Below, in pieces: positions 1 to 4,789 of a stretch of 5,803 bases of DNA; positions within the stretch are counted from its first letter, which is position 1, and every line of letters begins with the position of its first letter. The stretch lies in NCBI GenBank assembly GCA_022704985.1, contig JAKJFI010000064.1, positions 1 to 5,803 on the forward strand, read 5' to 3'. The position numbers and the translations under genes are program-made. Origin of the DNA: Candidatus Omnitrophota bacterium. GTDB taxonomy: Bacteria > Ratteibacteria > UBA8468 > B48-G9 > JAFGKM01. The notes under the pieces are model-generated. The model had not been told where the DNA came from. It did no database searches and worked only from the letters and a program-made list of their open reading frames with translations.

Positions 1-30
1 CTCAGGGGAGAGGGGCAGGGTGAGGGGGTT
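1..30. repeat. Edge of a GGGGAGAGG-type palindromic dispersed repeat inside uvrA
   Basis: The first bases (CTCAGGGGAGAGGGG, then CAGGGTGAGGGGG) are a purine-rich half-palindrome. Read on the minus strand in the uvrA frame it gives PLTLPLSPE. Strings of the type PLTLPLSP are, from general knowledge, a recurrent product of translating one family of bacterial interspersed palindromes. A related layout (CTCTCCCCTC followed by GGAGGAGG and GTGGGGGTGA) recurs at 1279-1314. Only one arm is inside the window, so the extent of the element is unknown. Confidence 0.55.
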
Positions 31-462
31 GTTTCCCGCTATCTTATCTATGATTTCCGTTGACGACTGCCTTGATATGACCTTTCCGCAGTCCGGGCAG
101 TGCGGTATTCCCGTTCTTGCGTAAAGAAGCCGCAGGTAGTCGTAGATTTCCGTGGTGGTGGCAACGGTCGAGCGCGGGTTGGATGCGGCCTTACGCTGTT
201 CTATGGCGATGGCAGGCGGCAGTCCGGTGATGTGGTCGACGTCCGGCTTTTTCATCTGCTCGAGGAATTGGCGCGCGTATGCAGAAAGGCTCTCTATGTA
301 GCGCCGTTGTCCTTCAGCGTAGAGGGTGTCGAACGCGAGAGAGGATTTTCCGGAGCCGGAAATGCCGGTGATAACCACCAGTTGATTGCGTGGGATGTCA
401 ATGTCTATATTCTTGAGGTTATGCTCTTTTGCGCCGCGGATGCTGATGAGTTTGGGTTCCAT
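1..462 (-). CDS. uvrA: UvrA, excinuclease ABC subunit A (N-terminal 154 codons, cut by window edge)
   Basis: UvrA is the damage-recognition ATPase of nucleotide excision repair; it works in the cytoplasm as a dimer that loads UvrB on damaged DNA. The reading frame stays open from the ATG at 462 to base 1. Residues 9-18 ([10 protein letters not shown]) are the UvrA opening. Residues 33-40 (GISGSGKS) are the Walker A P-loop, followed by the family segment [15 protein letters not shown]. Residues 60-66 (SAYARQF) and 95-99 (NPRST) also match, and CPDC at 122-125 is the paired-cysteine motif many UvrAs carry here. An in-frame TAA at 472-474 leaves no other upstream start. No Shine-Dalgarno precedes the ATG, and a TATAAT ends 8 nt before it, so translation may be leaderless. 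From about residue 142 the protein stops resembling UvrA and reads [11 protein letters not shown], which looks like a translated repeat. Identity is secure; whether the gene is intact beyond base 1 cannot be seen. Confidence 0.96.
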   Translation of the reverse strand, partial: MEPKLISIRGAKEHNLKNIDIDIPRNQLVVITGISGSGKSSLAFDTLYAEGQRRYIESLSAYARQFLEQMKKPDVDHITGLPPAIAIEQRKAASNPRSTVATTTEIYDYLRLLYARTGIPHCPDCGKVISRQSSTEIIDKIAGNNPLTLPLSPE

Positions 463-470
463 AACCCTGT

Positions 471-499
471 ATTATACCCTTTTTTCCATGTATCGTGCA
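471..499 (-). promoter_or_regulatory. Candidate uvrA promoter, TATAAT 8 nt from the start codon
   Basis: On the minus strand TATAAT (476 to 471) is a perfect -10 hexamer. The -35 region at 17-bp spacing (499 to 494, TGCACG) is a poor match, so the promoter may need an activator or the true -35 may differ. Transcription would start about 463-465, essentially at the ATG at 462, leaving almost no leader and no ribosome-binding site. Confidence 0.5.
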
Positions 500-512
500 T
501 AACCAGATTGAT

Positions 513-612
513 TTCATCCGTACAGCGGTGTTGGCATCGTCGTCAGCTTCGTCAACATATGTTCCACAACAGTATGCCTCCAGCTTGCCGCCTTGCTATC
601 CGGCGAACTGAA
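513..612. repeat. ~100-bp imperfect palindrome in the uvrA upstream spacer
   Basis: The two halves are imperfect inverted copies. The outer arms TTCATCCGTACAGC (513-526) and GCTATCCGGCGAA (595-607) pair with small mismatches. Inner GTTGGCA (530-536) matches TGCCGCC (586-592) in part. The centre lies near 565-570, between CATATG and GTATG. The layout resembles long hairpin repeats often found between genes in deltaproteobacterial and related genomes, though I cannot name the family. No coding region is evident in 463-645. The element may also act as a bidirectional terminator-like structure at the end of the pilin operon. Confidence 0.45.
553..564 (-). promoter_or_regulatory. LexA (Cheo-box)-like site upstream of uvrA
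   Basis: The minus strand reads GAACATATGTTG, matching 7 of the 8 fixed bases of the GAAC-N4-GTTC box bound by Bacillus-type LexA; the core AACATATGTT (554-563) is a perfect 10-bp palindrome. UvrA is a classic SOS gene, which makes the placement plausible. The site lies about 90 bp upstream of the uvrA start, far from the TATAAT box. It also falls near the centre of a longer repeat-like palindrome, which could explain it without LexA. Confidence 0.25.
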
Positions 613-634
613 TCTGGTGTTTTTCCGAACTGAA
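604..634. repeat. 9-bp direct repeat CGAACTGAA
   Basis: CGAACTGAA occurs at 604-612 and again at 626-634, 22 bp apart start to start (about two helical turns). The first copy is the outer edge of the 513-612 palindrome. The pair could be a duplicated flank left by insertion of that element, or a tandem protein-binding site. Confidence 0.35.
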
Positions 635-645
635 CATGGGAGGAT

Positions 646-1254
646 TTATAAGGAGGGTTTGTTCTTCAGCCGTACCCCGGTCACAAAGGGAACAGGGGGC
701 GCTTTCCTGTATGCGGGGTCGGTGGACTTAGCCCAGAGCGTTATCTTTACGAAGGTTGCCGTCTTGCAGTCATCCGCGGACAAAGGTATATTGAGCTTGT
801 TTCCCGCGGAGTTGTAGTACTCAAATTTTGTCTGATGGGATGTGTCATCAACAAGGAGTCTAATCACGCCTTTCGGGTCAATGGATATAAAATCTCCTCC
901 GTCCCATGAAATCTGCAGGGTCGATTCGGATGTGGTGTTATCTGTAAGTATCGCCGCGACCATCGGGGTAGAGCCTTTCCTTGCAACGAGAATAGTTGTT
1001 TCGGAAAGGGTGGATGCGTCAAGTCCGGTCTCGATTGACGTGGCATCTATCAGCCCCCAGGAATTGGACTCCCCGTAGGTCAGTATATCTGTCATTCGGG
1101 ATAGCGCCTGCTGTATCTCGCTGTTTACCACCACAATCCTGCGGATTCTCGCCGCGCGGGTGTAGAGGAAGGTGATGAGTCCGAACGCTATGACGAGTAC
1201 AATCATCGCCACCATCAGTTCAATCATTGTAAATCCGTGCTTTCTTTTTTCCAT
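646..1254 (-). CDS. Type IV pilus/type II secretion-like minor prepilin, PilW/GspJ-like
   Basis: This 202-aa prepilin would be cleaved and N-methylated by prepilin peptidase, then packed through its N-terminal helix into a pilus or pseudopilus at the inner membrane. A basic leader (MEKRKHG) precedes the cleavage motif G7|F8-T-M-I-E12, with the conserved Glu at mature position +5. Residues 8-31 form the hydrophobic helix and residues 32-60 its amphipathic continuation. The C-terminal globular part has no motif I recognise beyond the closing FVTGVRLKNK, which resembles the usual end of PilW/GspJ proteins (VRLRN-like). The start has an AAGGAGGG ribosome site 9 nt upstream. It is the last of three co-directional pilin genes, 62 bp after the previous one, with a palindromic repeat in that gap. 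Prepilin identity is firm; the PilW/GspJ assignment is by order and length. Confidence 0.88.
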   Translation of the reverse strand: MEKRKHGFTMIELMVAMIVLVIAFGLITFLYTRAARIRRIVVVNSEIQQALSRMTDILTYGESNSWGLIDATSIETGLDASTLSETTILVARKGSTPMVAAILTDNTTSESTLQISWDGGDFISIDPKGVIRLLVDDTSHQTKFEYYNSAGNKLNIPLSADDCKTATFVKITLWAKSTDPAYRKAPPVPFVTGVRLKNKPSL

Positions 1255-1263
1255 TTATATTTT

Positions 1264-1314
1264 CCCTCCTTGTTCTTCTCTCCCCTCTATGGAGGAGGAA
1301 ACAAGTGGGGGTGA
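1264..1314. repeat. Palindromic repeat between two prepilin genes, overlapping a ribosome site
   Basis: The inverted arms CTTGTT (1269-1274) and AACAAG (1300-1305) enclose pyrimidine-rich TTCTCTCCCCTC and purine-rich GGAGGAGGA. A GTGGGGGTGA tail follows at 1305-1314. The composition resembles the GGGGAGAGG element at 1-30. On the transcribed (minus) strand the ribosome site AAGGAGGG (1271 to 1264) overlaps the stem, and CCTCCTCC (1298 to 1291) could pair with it. Confidence 0.5.
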
Positions 1315-1316
1315 TG

Positions 1317-1817
1317 CTAAAACATCCCGTCCCTTGATATCACGATAGAATCCTGCAAGACGATTGAATTATCCTTTCTCCTCAACACGTACACGTCAAC
1401 CCTGTGTTTTATTGCTATGTCGGTATCTGGAACAGTAGGCTCCTCAAGAAAAACGCCCGCCCTGTCATACCTGAAATCGTACCGCCTGACGATAAATTTA
1501 TTCTGAAGTTCCTTTGGCTCCGGCGTCCAGTCGCCCCCGTCGTTTACAGGGTCAACGGTAACATGGTTTTTATAGTTTCCGTCTATCGGTCTGTCCCCGA
1601 ATCTGCTCTGCCTGTCGTGGTAAACCGGCGGGAACTCTATGTTGCGCACGTCCTCAATTGTATATTGCGAGAGCGCGTTGGCTACAAGCAAATCATTTGC
1701 TTTGTCAAGGATGTTGAGGTTTGCGGCCATGAGTAGAAGCACCGTGCCCAGTACAATGGCTATAAGGCATATGGCGACAACCAGCTCCAGTAGGGTGAAG
1801 CCCCGTTTTCTTACCAC
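1317..1817 (-). CDS. Type IV pilus/type II secretion-like minor prepilin, PilV/GspI-like
   Basis: This prepilin has 166 codons from a GTG start at 1817. A short basic leader (MVRKRG) precedes the processing site G6|F7-T-L-L-E11, with Glu at mature +5. A ~22-residue hydrophobic helix (about 7-30) follows, then a ~135-residue soluble domain rich in Asp, Arg and Val. An ATG at 1886 in the same frame would add 23 residues but would overlap the upstream gene by 76 bp and give an overlong leader. The GTG sits at the upstream stop (GTGGTAA, 7-bp overlap) and has GGGAGG 4 nt before it, so I prefer it. That layout implies translational coupling to the large pilin upstream. The product would be one of the initiating minor pilins of a pilus or pseudopilus. 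The PilV/GspI label rests on helix type, size and position between a GspK-like and a GspJ-like gene. Confidence 0.87.
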   Translation of the reverse strand: MVRKRGFTLLELVVAICLIAIVLGTVLLLMAANLNILDKANDLLVANALSQYTIEDVRNIEFPPVYHDRQSRFGDRPIDGNYKNHVTVDPVNDGGDWTPEPKELQNKFIVRRYDFRYDRAGVFLEEPTVPDTDIAIKHRVDVYVLRRKDNSIVLQDSIVISRDGMF

Positions 1818-3736
1818 TTGACCTCCCAGCTGCCGGGCACCGGCACGTATCTCCTTCTTCCTCCGACGAAACCTTTGTATTCCCATGAGTTGCGATAGGC
1901 GCCCGGTTCATAGATAATAGTGGAGCTATTGCCGATGGCCAGAGCGCCTCCTGCAATCAGAATCCCCGTTATTGTCTGAGTGTTGTCGTTAAGCGTTATA
2001 TTTTTGTAGGAGTAGATACTTCCCCTCAGGAAAAAATTGTTCGCATTAATATTGACGTTGGAAGATGCCCCTGAAAAGTTGACTATGGCAAATTGGTCAG
2101 GCGGGTCCTTGGCAAAGGTTATTTCAATAGAAGGATTTGATATATTTACCGTGCCGTTGACAGCGCATACCAGTATTGCCGCTTTCTGGTTTTCGCCTAT
2201 AGTGATTGTTACCGGTCTGGATATGTTTATATTGCCAGTGACGCCGCCTGAATTAAAAGGATGAACGATTATGGCGGCGTCGTACAGTGAACCGGTCGCA
2301 TTTATTGTATGAGCTCCGCCGGTGAAACGAATCTCATGATTCTTCGGTGGAAATTCACCGCTGGCGACAATACAGCCGTTTATTATGAGGTTAGCGCCTA
2401 CGGTTATACTTCCATGAGAAAGCAGATTACCGTCGAGCACGGTTGTAGGGTCGGATATTGTAATATCCCCATTTGCGACGATATCTCCATTGTTGATTGC
2501 TATTGGACCGTCTATAGTTATTTTTCCCTGGGAAACCATGTCGTGCGTTATTTGAGTTTGGGATGTGCCGCTTATGTTTATGTCGTTAGTGCAGATTGCC
2601 GTTTCTGTTATCGTGTTTCCATTAAGGTTTAAGTCGGCGCCTCTCACAGCCAAACTGCCTGTTATCGTGTGACCCGCCGCAATAGTGAAAGATTTTCCTG
2701 GCCCCACATGAAAAACGCTACCATTCGTAGCGGTAGTTATGGATTTATTTATAGAAATGTCCTCCGTTGATTTAAAATAACCGTTTATTATGATATTGCC
2801 GGCATTAGGTGGAACTTCTGCGCTTGCCTCAACAATGATATTTTTGCCGGCAGAACTGAAGTCTTCCGGGTTAAGGCCGTCTTTGGTTCTCCCGAAAAGG
2901 TACTGGGTTCCGTCCCAGTAAACGCCGTTATCCAGATTGTTAACAGGGTATCCTAATGGGTATGTGGCATTAACCAAATTTCCAACGTTGTTGTACGTGT
3001 CCGTGTCCGCATCTGTGTCAGGGTCGAGAGCAGGATTCGGAGTAGTAAAATGGCAGACTTCTGTTTCAAAGCGCACTATATCGTCCGGAATAGTATCTGT
3101 TTCAGTCCACGTGGCTTGTGTCCACGAAGAAGGGAAAGGTGAAGGTTTAGGGGTTGAGGTTGTTATATTGCCTTTTATGTTTATGCCCGGAGATATTGGC
3201 GTATAAAGATTTACTATATCTGAATAGACAGTCTTCTTATTCAGCGCCTCTGAAATACCCTGTAAATAGTGCTTGAGTTTTTCACCTTCAGTGTTTGCGC
3301 CTTTAAGTGCCACGGAGATGGTTGCGCTTCTTCCTCTATAAGAGCCTGTGGATATTATGGTGTCTGAATTGATATCTCCGGTTAATTCCATGCGAACACT
3401 GCATTTTGCTCCGGGTATATTGGTGGGATTAAAAATAGCAGCTAATTTGTCGTTTTTCCAATCGCCTGTTTCCGAGCCGCAGAAAAATGGATTAGAACTT
3501 TGGGGATAATTTTCAGTATGGTATCCCTTGTAGTTCATCCAGTAGAGGACGTCCTGTATGCCCGCTTCGGCTATCTCGAGGGCGGTGGCCTTGTCGCTGT
3601 AGTGATGCGCCCTTCTTATGGCGGTGGTGGAGGAGATTATAACGGCGAGGATGAGGGATGAGAATATGATAACCATGACAAGCACCATTATTATAGCAAG
3701 GCCGTCAGAGCCCTTCTTTTTTCCCGGTCGTATCAT
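1811..3736 (-). CDS. Large PilX/GspK-like pilus protein with beta-solenoid-like ectodomain
   Basis: This 641-aa protein is the first gene of the pilin operon. A basic N-terminus (residues 1-11) precedes one membrane helix (GLAIIMVLVMVIIF..., about 12-34), then the segment ATALEIAEAGIQDVLYW (50-66), typical of PilX-type N-terminal domains. There is no Glu at the fifth helix position, as in GspK tip pseudopilins. Residues 70-290 are a mixed domain with Cys86 and Cys112 (possible disulfide), a Pro/Ser stretch at 195-204 and an acidic loop DPDTDADTDTY (238-248) that could bind calcium. Residues about 296-605 are Asn/Ile/Thr/Gly-rich with repeated strands such as GKITIDG, GDITISD, GSITVG and GNINISRP, suggesting a right-handed beta-helix exposed outside the membrane. 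The C-terminus has an aromatic/basic end (WEYKGF...GSWEVKW). It is far longer than classical PilX (about 200 aa) or GspK (about 330 aa). The start has GAGGAAAGGA with GAGG 7 nt upstream. Function is inferred: a pilus tip or adhesive component. Confidence 0.85.
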   Translation of the reverse strand: MIRPGKKKGSDGLAIIMVLVMVIIFSSLILAVIISSTTAIRRAHHYSDKATALEIAEAGIQDVLYWMNYKGYHTENYPQSSNPFFCGSETGDWKNDKLAAIFNPTNIPGAKCSVRMELTGDINSDTIISTGSYRGRSATISVALKGANTEGEKLKHYLQGISEALNKKTVYSDIVNLYTPISPGINIKGNITTSTPKPSPFPSSWTQATWTETDTIPDDIVRFETEVCHFTTPNPALDPDTDADTDTYNNVGNLVNATYPLGYPVNNLDNGVYWDGTQYLFGRTKDGLNPEDFSSAGKNIIVEASAEVPPNAGNIIINGYFKSTEDISINKSITTATNGSVFHVGPGKSFTIAAGHTITGSLAVRGADLNLNGNTITETAICTNDINISGTSQTQITHDMVSQGKITIDGPIAINNGDIVANGDITISDPTTVLDGNLLSHGSITVGANLIINGCIVASGEFPPKNHEIRFTGGAHTINATGSLYDAAIIVHPFNSGGVTGNINISRPVTITIGENQKAAILVCAVNGTVNISNPSIEITFAKDPPDQFAIVNFSGASSNVNINANNFFLRGSIYSYKNITLNDNTQTITGILIAGGALAIGNSSTIIYEPGAYRNSWEYKGFVGGRRRYVPVPGSWEVKW

Positions 3737-3753
3737 GTCCTTTCCTCAAAGGC

Positions 3754-3782
3754 ATTATACCATGGAAGCCATTTTTTGGCAA
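3754..3782 (-). promoter_or_regulatory. Sigma70 promoter of the pilin operon
   Basis: The minus strand carries TTGCCA (3782 to 3777, 5/6 match to TTGACA), exactly 17 bp, then TATAAT (3759 to 3754) preceded by TGG, an extended -10. The predicted start near 3747 leaves a ~10-nt leader just containing the GAGGAAAGGA ribosome site of the large pilin gene. Confidence 0.75.
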
Positions 3783-3804
3783 GTTGAATCCTGAGCCCCG
3801 CATT

Positions 3805-3840
3805 GTCATTGCGAGGAGCGAAGCGATGCGGCAATCTCAT
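3805..3840. repeat. Dispersed GTCATTGCGAGGAGCGAAGCGA-type repeat
   Basis: GTCATTGCGAGGAGCGAAGC followed by GATGCGGCAATCTC is an interspersed repeat seen in many bacterial genomes and often mis-annotated as short hypothetical proteins (SLRGAKRCGN-type on plus, AIARSE/ERSDAAI-type on other frames). ATTGC (3808-3812) and GCAAT (3831-3835) are its terminal inverted arms. It lies in the divergent promoter region, about 25 bp upstream of the pilin-operon -35. A second small GC-rich hairpin, TGCCG/CGGCA (3843-3858), follows directly. Confidence 0.75.
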
Positions 3841-3910
3841 CCTGCCGGCGCGGCGGCAAATGTTTATCATGCAGACTGGGAAAGGCGAAACGCGTCGGAC
3901 CGCTCGGCGT

Positions 3911-3937
3911 CGGGCAATGGACAATTGCCGGGCAATG
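3911..3937. promoter_or_regulatory. Operator-like dyad and direct repeat over the -35 box of the nuclease-tilS promoter
   Basis: GGCAAT (3913-3918) and ATTGCC (3924-3929) form a 6-bp inverted repeat around a 5-base centre holding most of the -35 hexamer. CGGGCAATG occurs directly repeated at 3911-3919 and 3929-3937, 18 bp apart. A protein bound here would occlude the promoter. It could instead be a decayed repeat arm, since GCAAT/ATTGC also ends the nearby dispersed repeat. Confidence 0.4.
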
Positions 3938-3946
3938 TGGTATAAA
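3918..3946 (+). promoter_or_regulatory. Sigma70 promoter of the leader ORF-nuclease-tilS operon
   Basis: TGGACA (3918-3923, 5/6 match to TTGACA), 17-bp spacer, then TATAAA (3941-3946) with an extended -10 TGG (3938-3940). Predicted start is near 3953, three bases before the ATG of the 27-codon ORF. It faces away from the pilin promoter, so this spacer drives both operons. Confidence 0.7.
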
Positions 3947-3955
3947 TTACAGAAT

Positions 3956-4039
3956 ATGAATGAAAAACTTTTTATCGTCTGTGTGAACTTTTTCTCATCC
4001 GGTGAAGAAGTTGACGACCTCCTGAAGGAAAACGGATGA
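3956..4039 (+). CDS. 27-aa leader ORF overlapping the nuclease start (ATGA)
   Basis: ATG at 3956 opens MNEKLFIVCVNFF and the frame ends EVDDLLKENG at TGA 4037-4039, sharing ATGA with the nuclease start at 4036. There is no ribosome site; the predicted transcription start is about 3 nt upstream, so translation would be leaderless. The frame could be extended upstream to 3803, but that part is read from the dispersed repeat and lies upstream of the promoter. The peptide resembles the first strand of family 2 glycosyltransferases (FIVCVNFFSSGEEV versus IVxVNYxS patterns), so it may be a gene remnant; this is weak. It may instead be a coupling peptide that delivers ribosomes to the nuclease gene. 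I do not recognise a function. Confidence 0.35.
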   Translation: MNEKLFIVCVNFFSSGEEVDDLLKENG

Positions 4040-4785
4040 AGAAAACCTTTCTGTCGCCGTCAACGCTGAATCTCTATCGGGAGTGTCCCAGGTGTTTTTA
4101 TCTGCACATGAAGCACGAGATAAAACGTCCGAGGGGGCCTATGCCTTCCATAGCGATAGGACTGGACAGCGTCTTCAAGAAGTATTTTGACTATTACCGT
4201 TCTATGGGGGAATTGCCGCCCGACCTGAAGAATGATATGAGCGGGCGACTGATACAGAAACTGAAGCCCACCTATTACCATGACATAAAACCCGGTTACT
4301 GCATACTTGGAAAGCTTGACGACTGCCTCGTGACGGACGAGGGAGTCCATGTGCCGCTTGACCACAAGACGAGAGCCAGCCCTGCCAGGGACGTCCATCC
4401 CGCGTATCAACTGCAGATGGAGGTGTATTGTATTCTTCTTGACGGCAACGGCCTGAAGGCGGGAGACCGGGCGTACCTGCTTTACTATTATCCGGTGCAC
4501 GTCGATCCGGATGATGGCGCGGAAAAAATAGGGTTCGGCCTGGACATAAAAAGGGTGGACGTGAATACCGGGTATGCCGTACGGGTAATTGAGGACGCGA
4601 TAAAATGCCTGGAATCGCCGAAGTTTCCTGAATCTTCTCCGGAGTGCGAGTACTGCGCATGGGTTGACAATGCAGGAGCAAAATGGCCTGTTTTAAAAGC
4701 AGGAGACAGAGCTGAAGAAGAACCGGCGGGGAAAAAGGAAGAGCCGCCTCAGGAAGAAGAGGAACATAAGGACACCCTCTTTTAG
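4036..4785 (+). CDS. PD-(D/E)XK nuclease family protein (RecB/Cas4-like)
   Basis: This 249-aa protein carries the RecB-like nuclease core. It opens with LSPSTLNLYRECPRCFYL (residues 6-23), the usual start of this family. Motif II is GKLDD (92-96), and motif III is LDHKT with D109-x-K111. A QxxxY motif follows at Q127-Y131. Paired cysteines stand at both ends of the core (C17/C20 and C204/C207), the placement used by Cas4 and AddB to hold an iron-sulfur cluster, although the 2+2 spacing is not the classical 1+3. Residues 221-249 are a disordered-looking Lys/Glu/Pro tail ending HKDTLF. The likely activity is metal-dependent DNA cleavage in the cytoplasm; substrate and pathway are unknown. No cas genes or repeats are nearby, so it is not called Cas4. 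The start has AAGGA 6 nt upstream and overlaps the leader ORF stop. Stop to tilS is 4 nt. Confidence 0.85.
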   Translation: MKKTFLSPSTLNLYRECPRCFYLHMKHEIKRPRGPMPSIAIGLDSVFKKYFDYYRSMGELPPDLKNDMSGRLIQKLKPTYYHDIKPGYCILGKLDDCLVTDEGVHVPLDHKTRASPARDVHPAYQLQMEVYCILLDGNGLKAGDRAYLLYYYPVHVDPDDGAEKIGFGLDIKRVDVNTGYAVRVIEDAIKCLESPKFPESSPECEYCAWVDNAGAKWPVLKAGDRAEEEPAGKKEEPPQEEEEHKDTLF

Positions 4786-4789
4786 ATAG

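Noticed and set aside
100..633. 177-aa plus-strand open frame
   Set aside because: It is antisense to uvrA and then runs through the spacer palindrome; no family features, while the minus frame is unmistakably UvrA.
1818..1886. Upstream ATG for the middle prepilin (23 extra residues)
   Set aside because: It would overlap the large pilin gene by 76 bp and give a 29-residue leader; the GTG at 1817 has GGGAGG beside it and a normal short leader.
3733..3924. 63-aa minus-strand open frame over the divergent spacer
   Set aside because: It covers the dispersed repeat and both promoters; its sequence is repeat translation, not a protein family.
3803..3955. N-terminal extension of the leader ORF (MSLRGAKRCGN...)
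   Set aside because: This is the common spurious translation of the GTCATTGCGAGGAGCG repeat and lies upstream of the predicted transcription start.
4202..4681. Minus-strand open frames opposite the nuclease and tilS (also 5027-5635)
   Set aside because: Compositional shadows of strongly conserved plus-strand genes, without family motifs or ribosome sites.
4036..4785. Calling the nuclease Cas4 and looking for a CRISPR array
   Set aside because: No regularly spaced repeats and no other cas genes in the window; the family also includes many non-CRISPR proteins.
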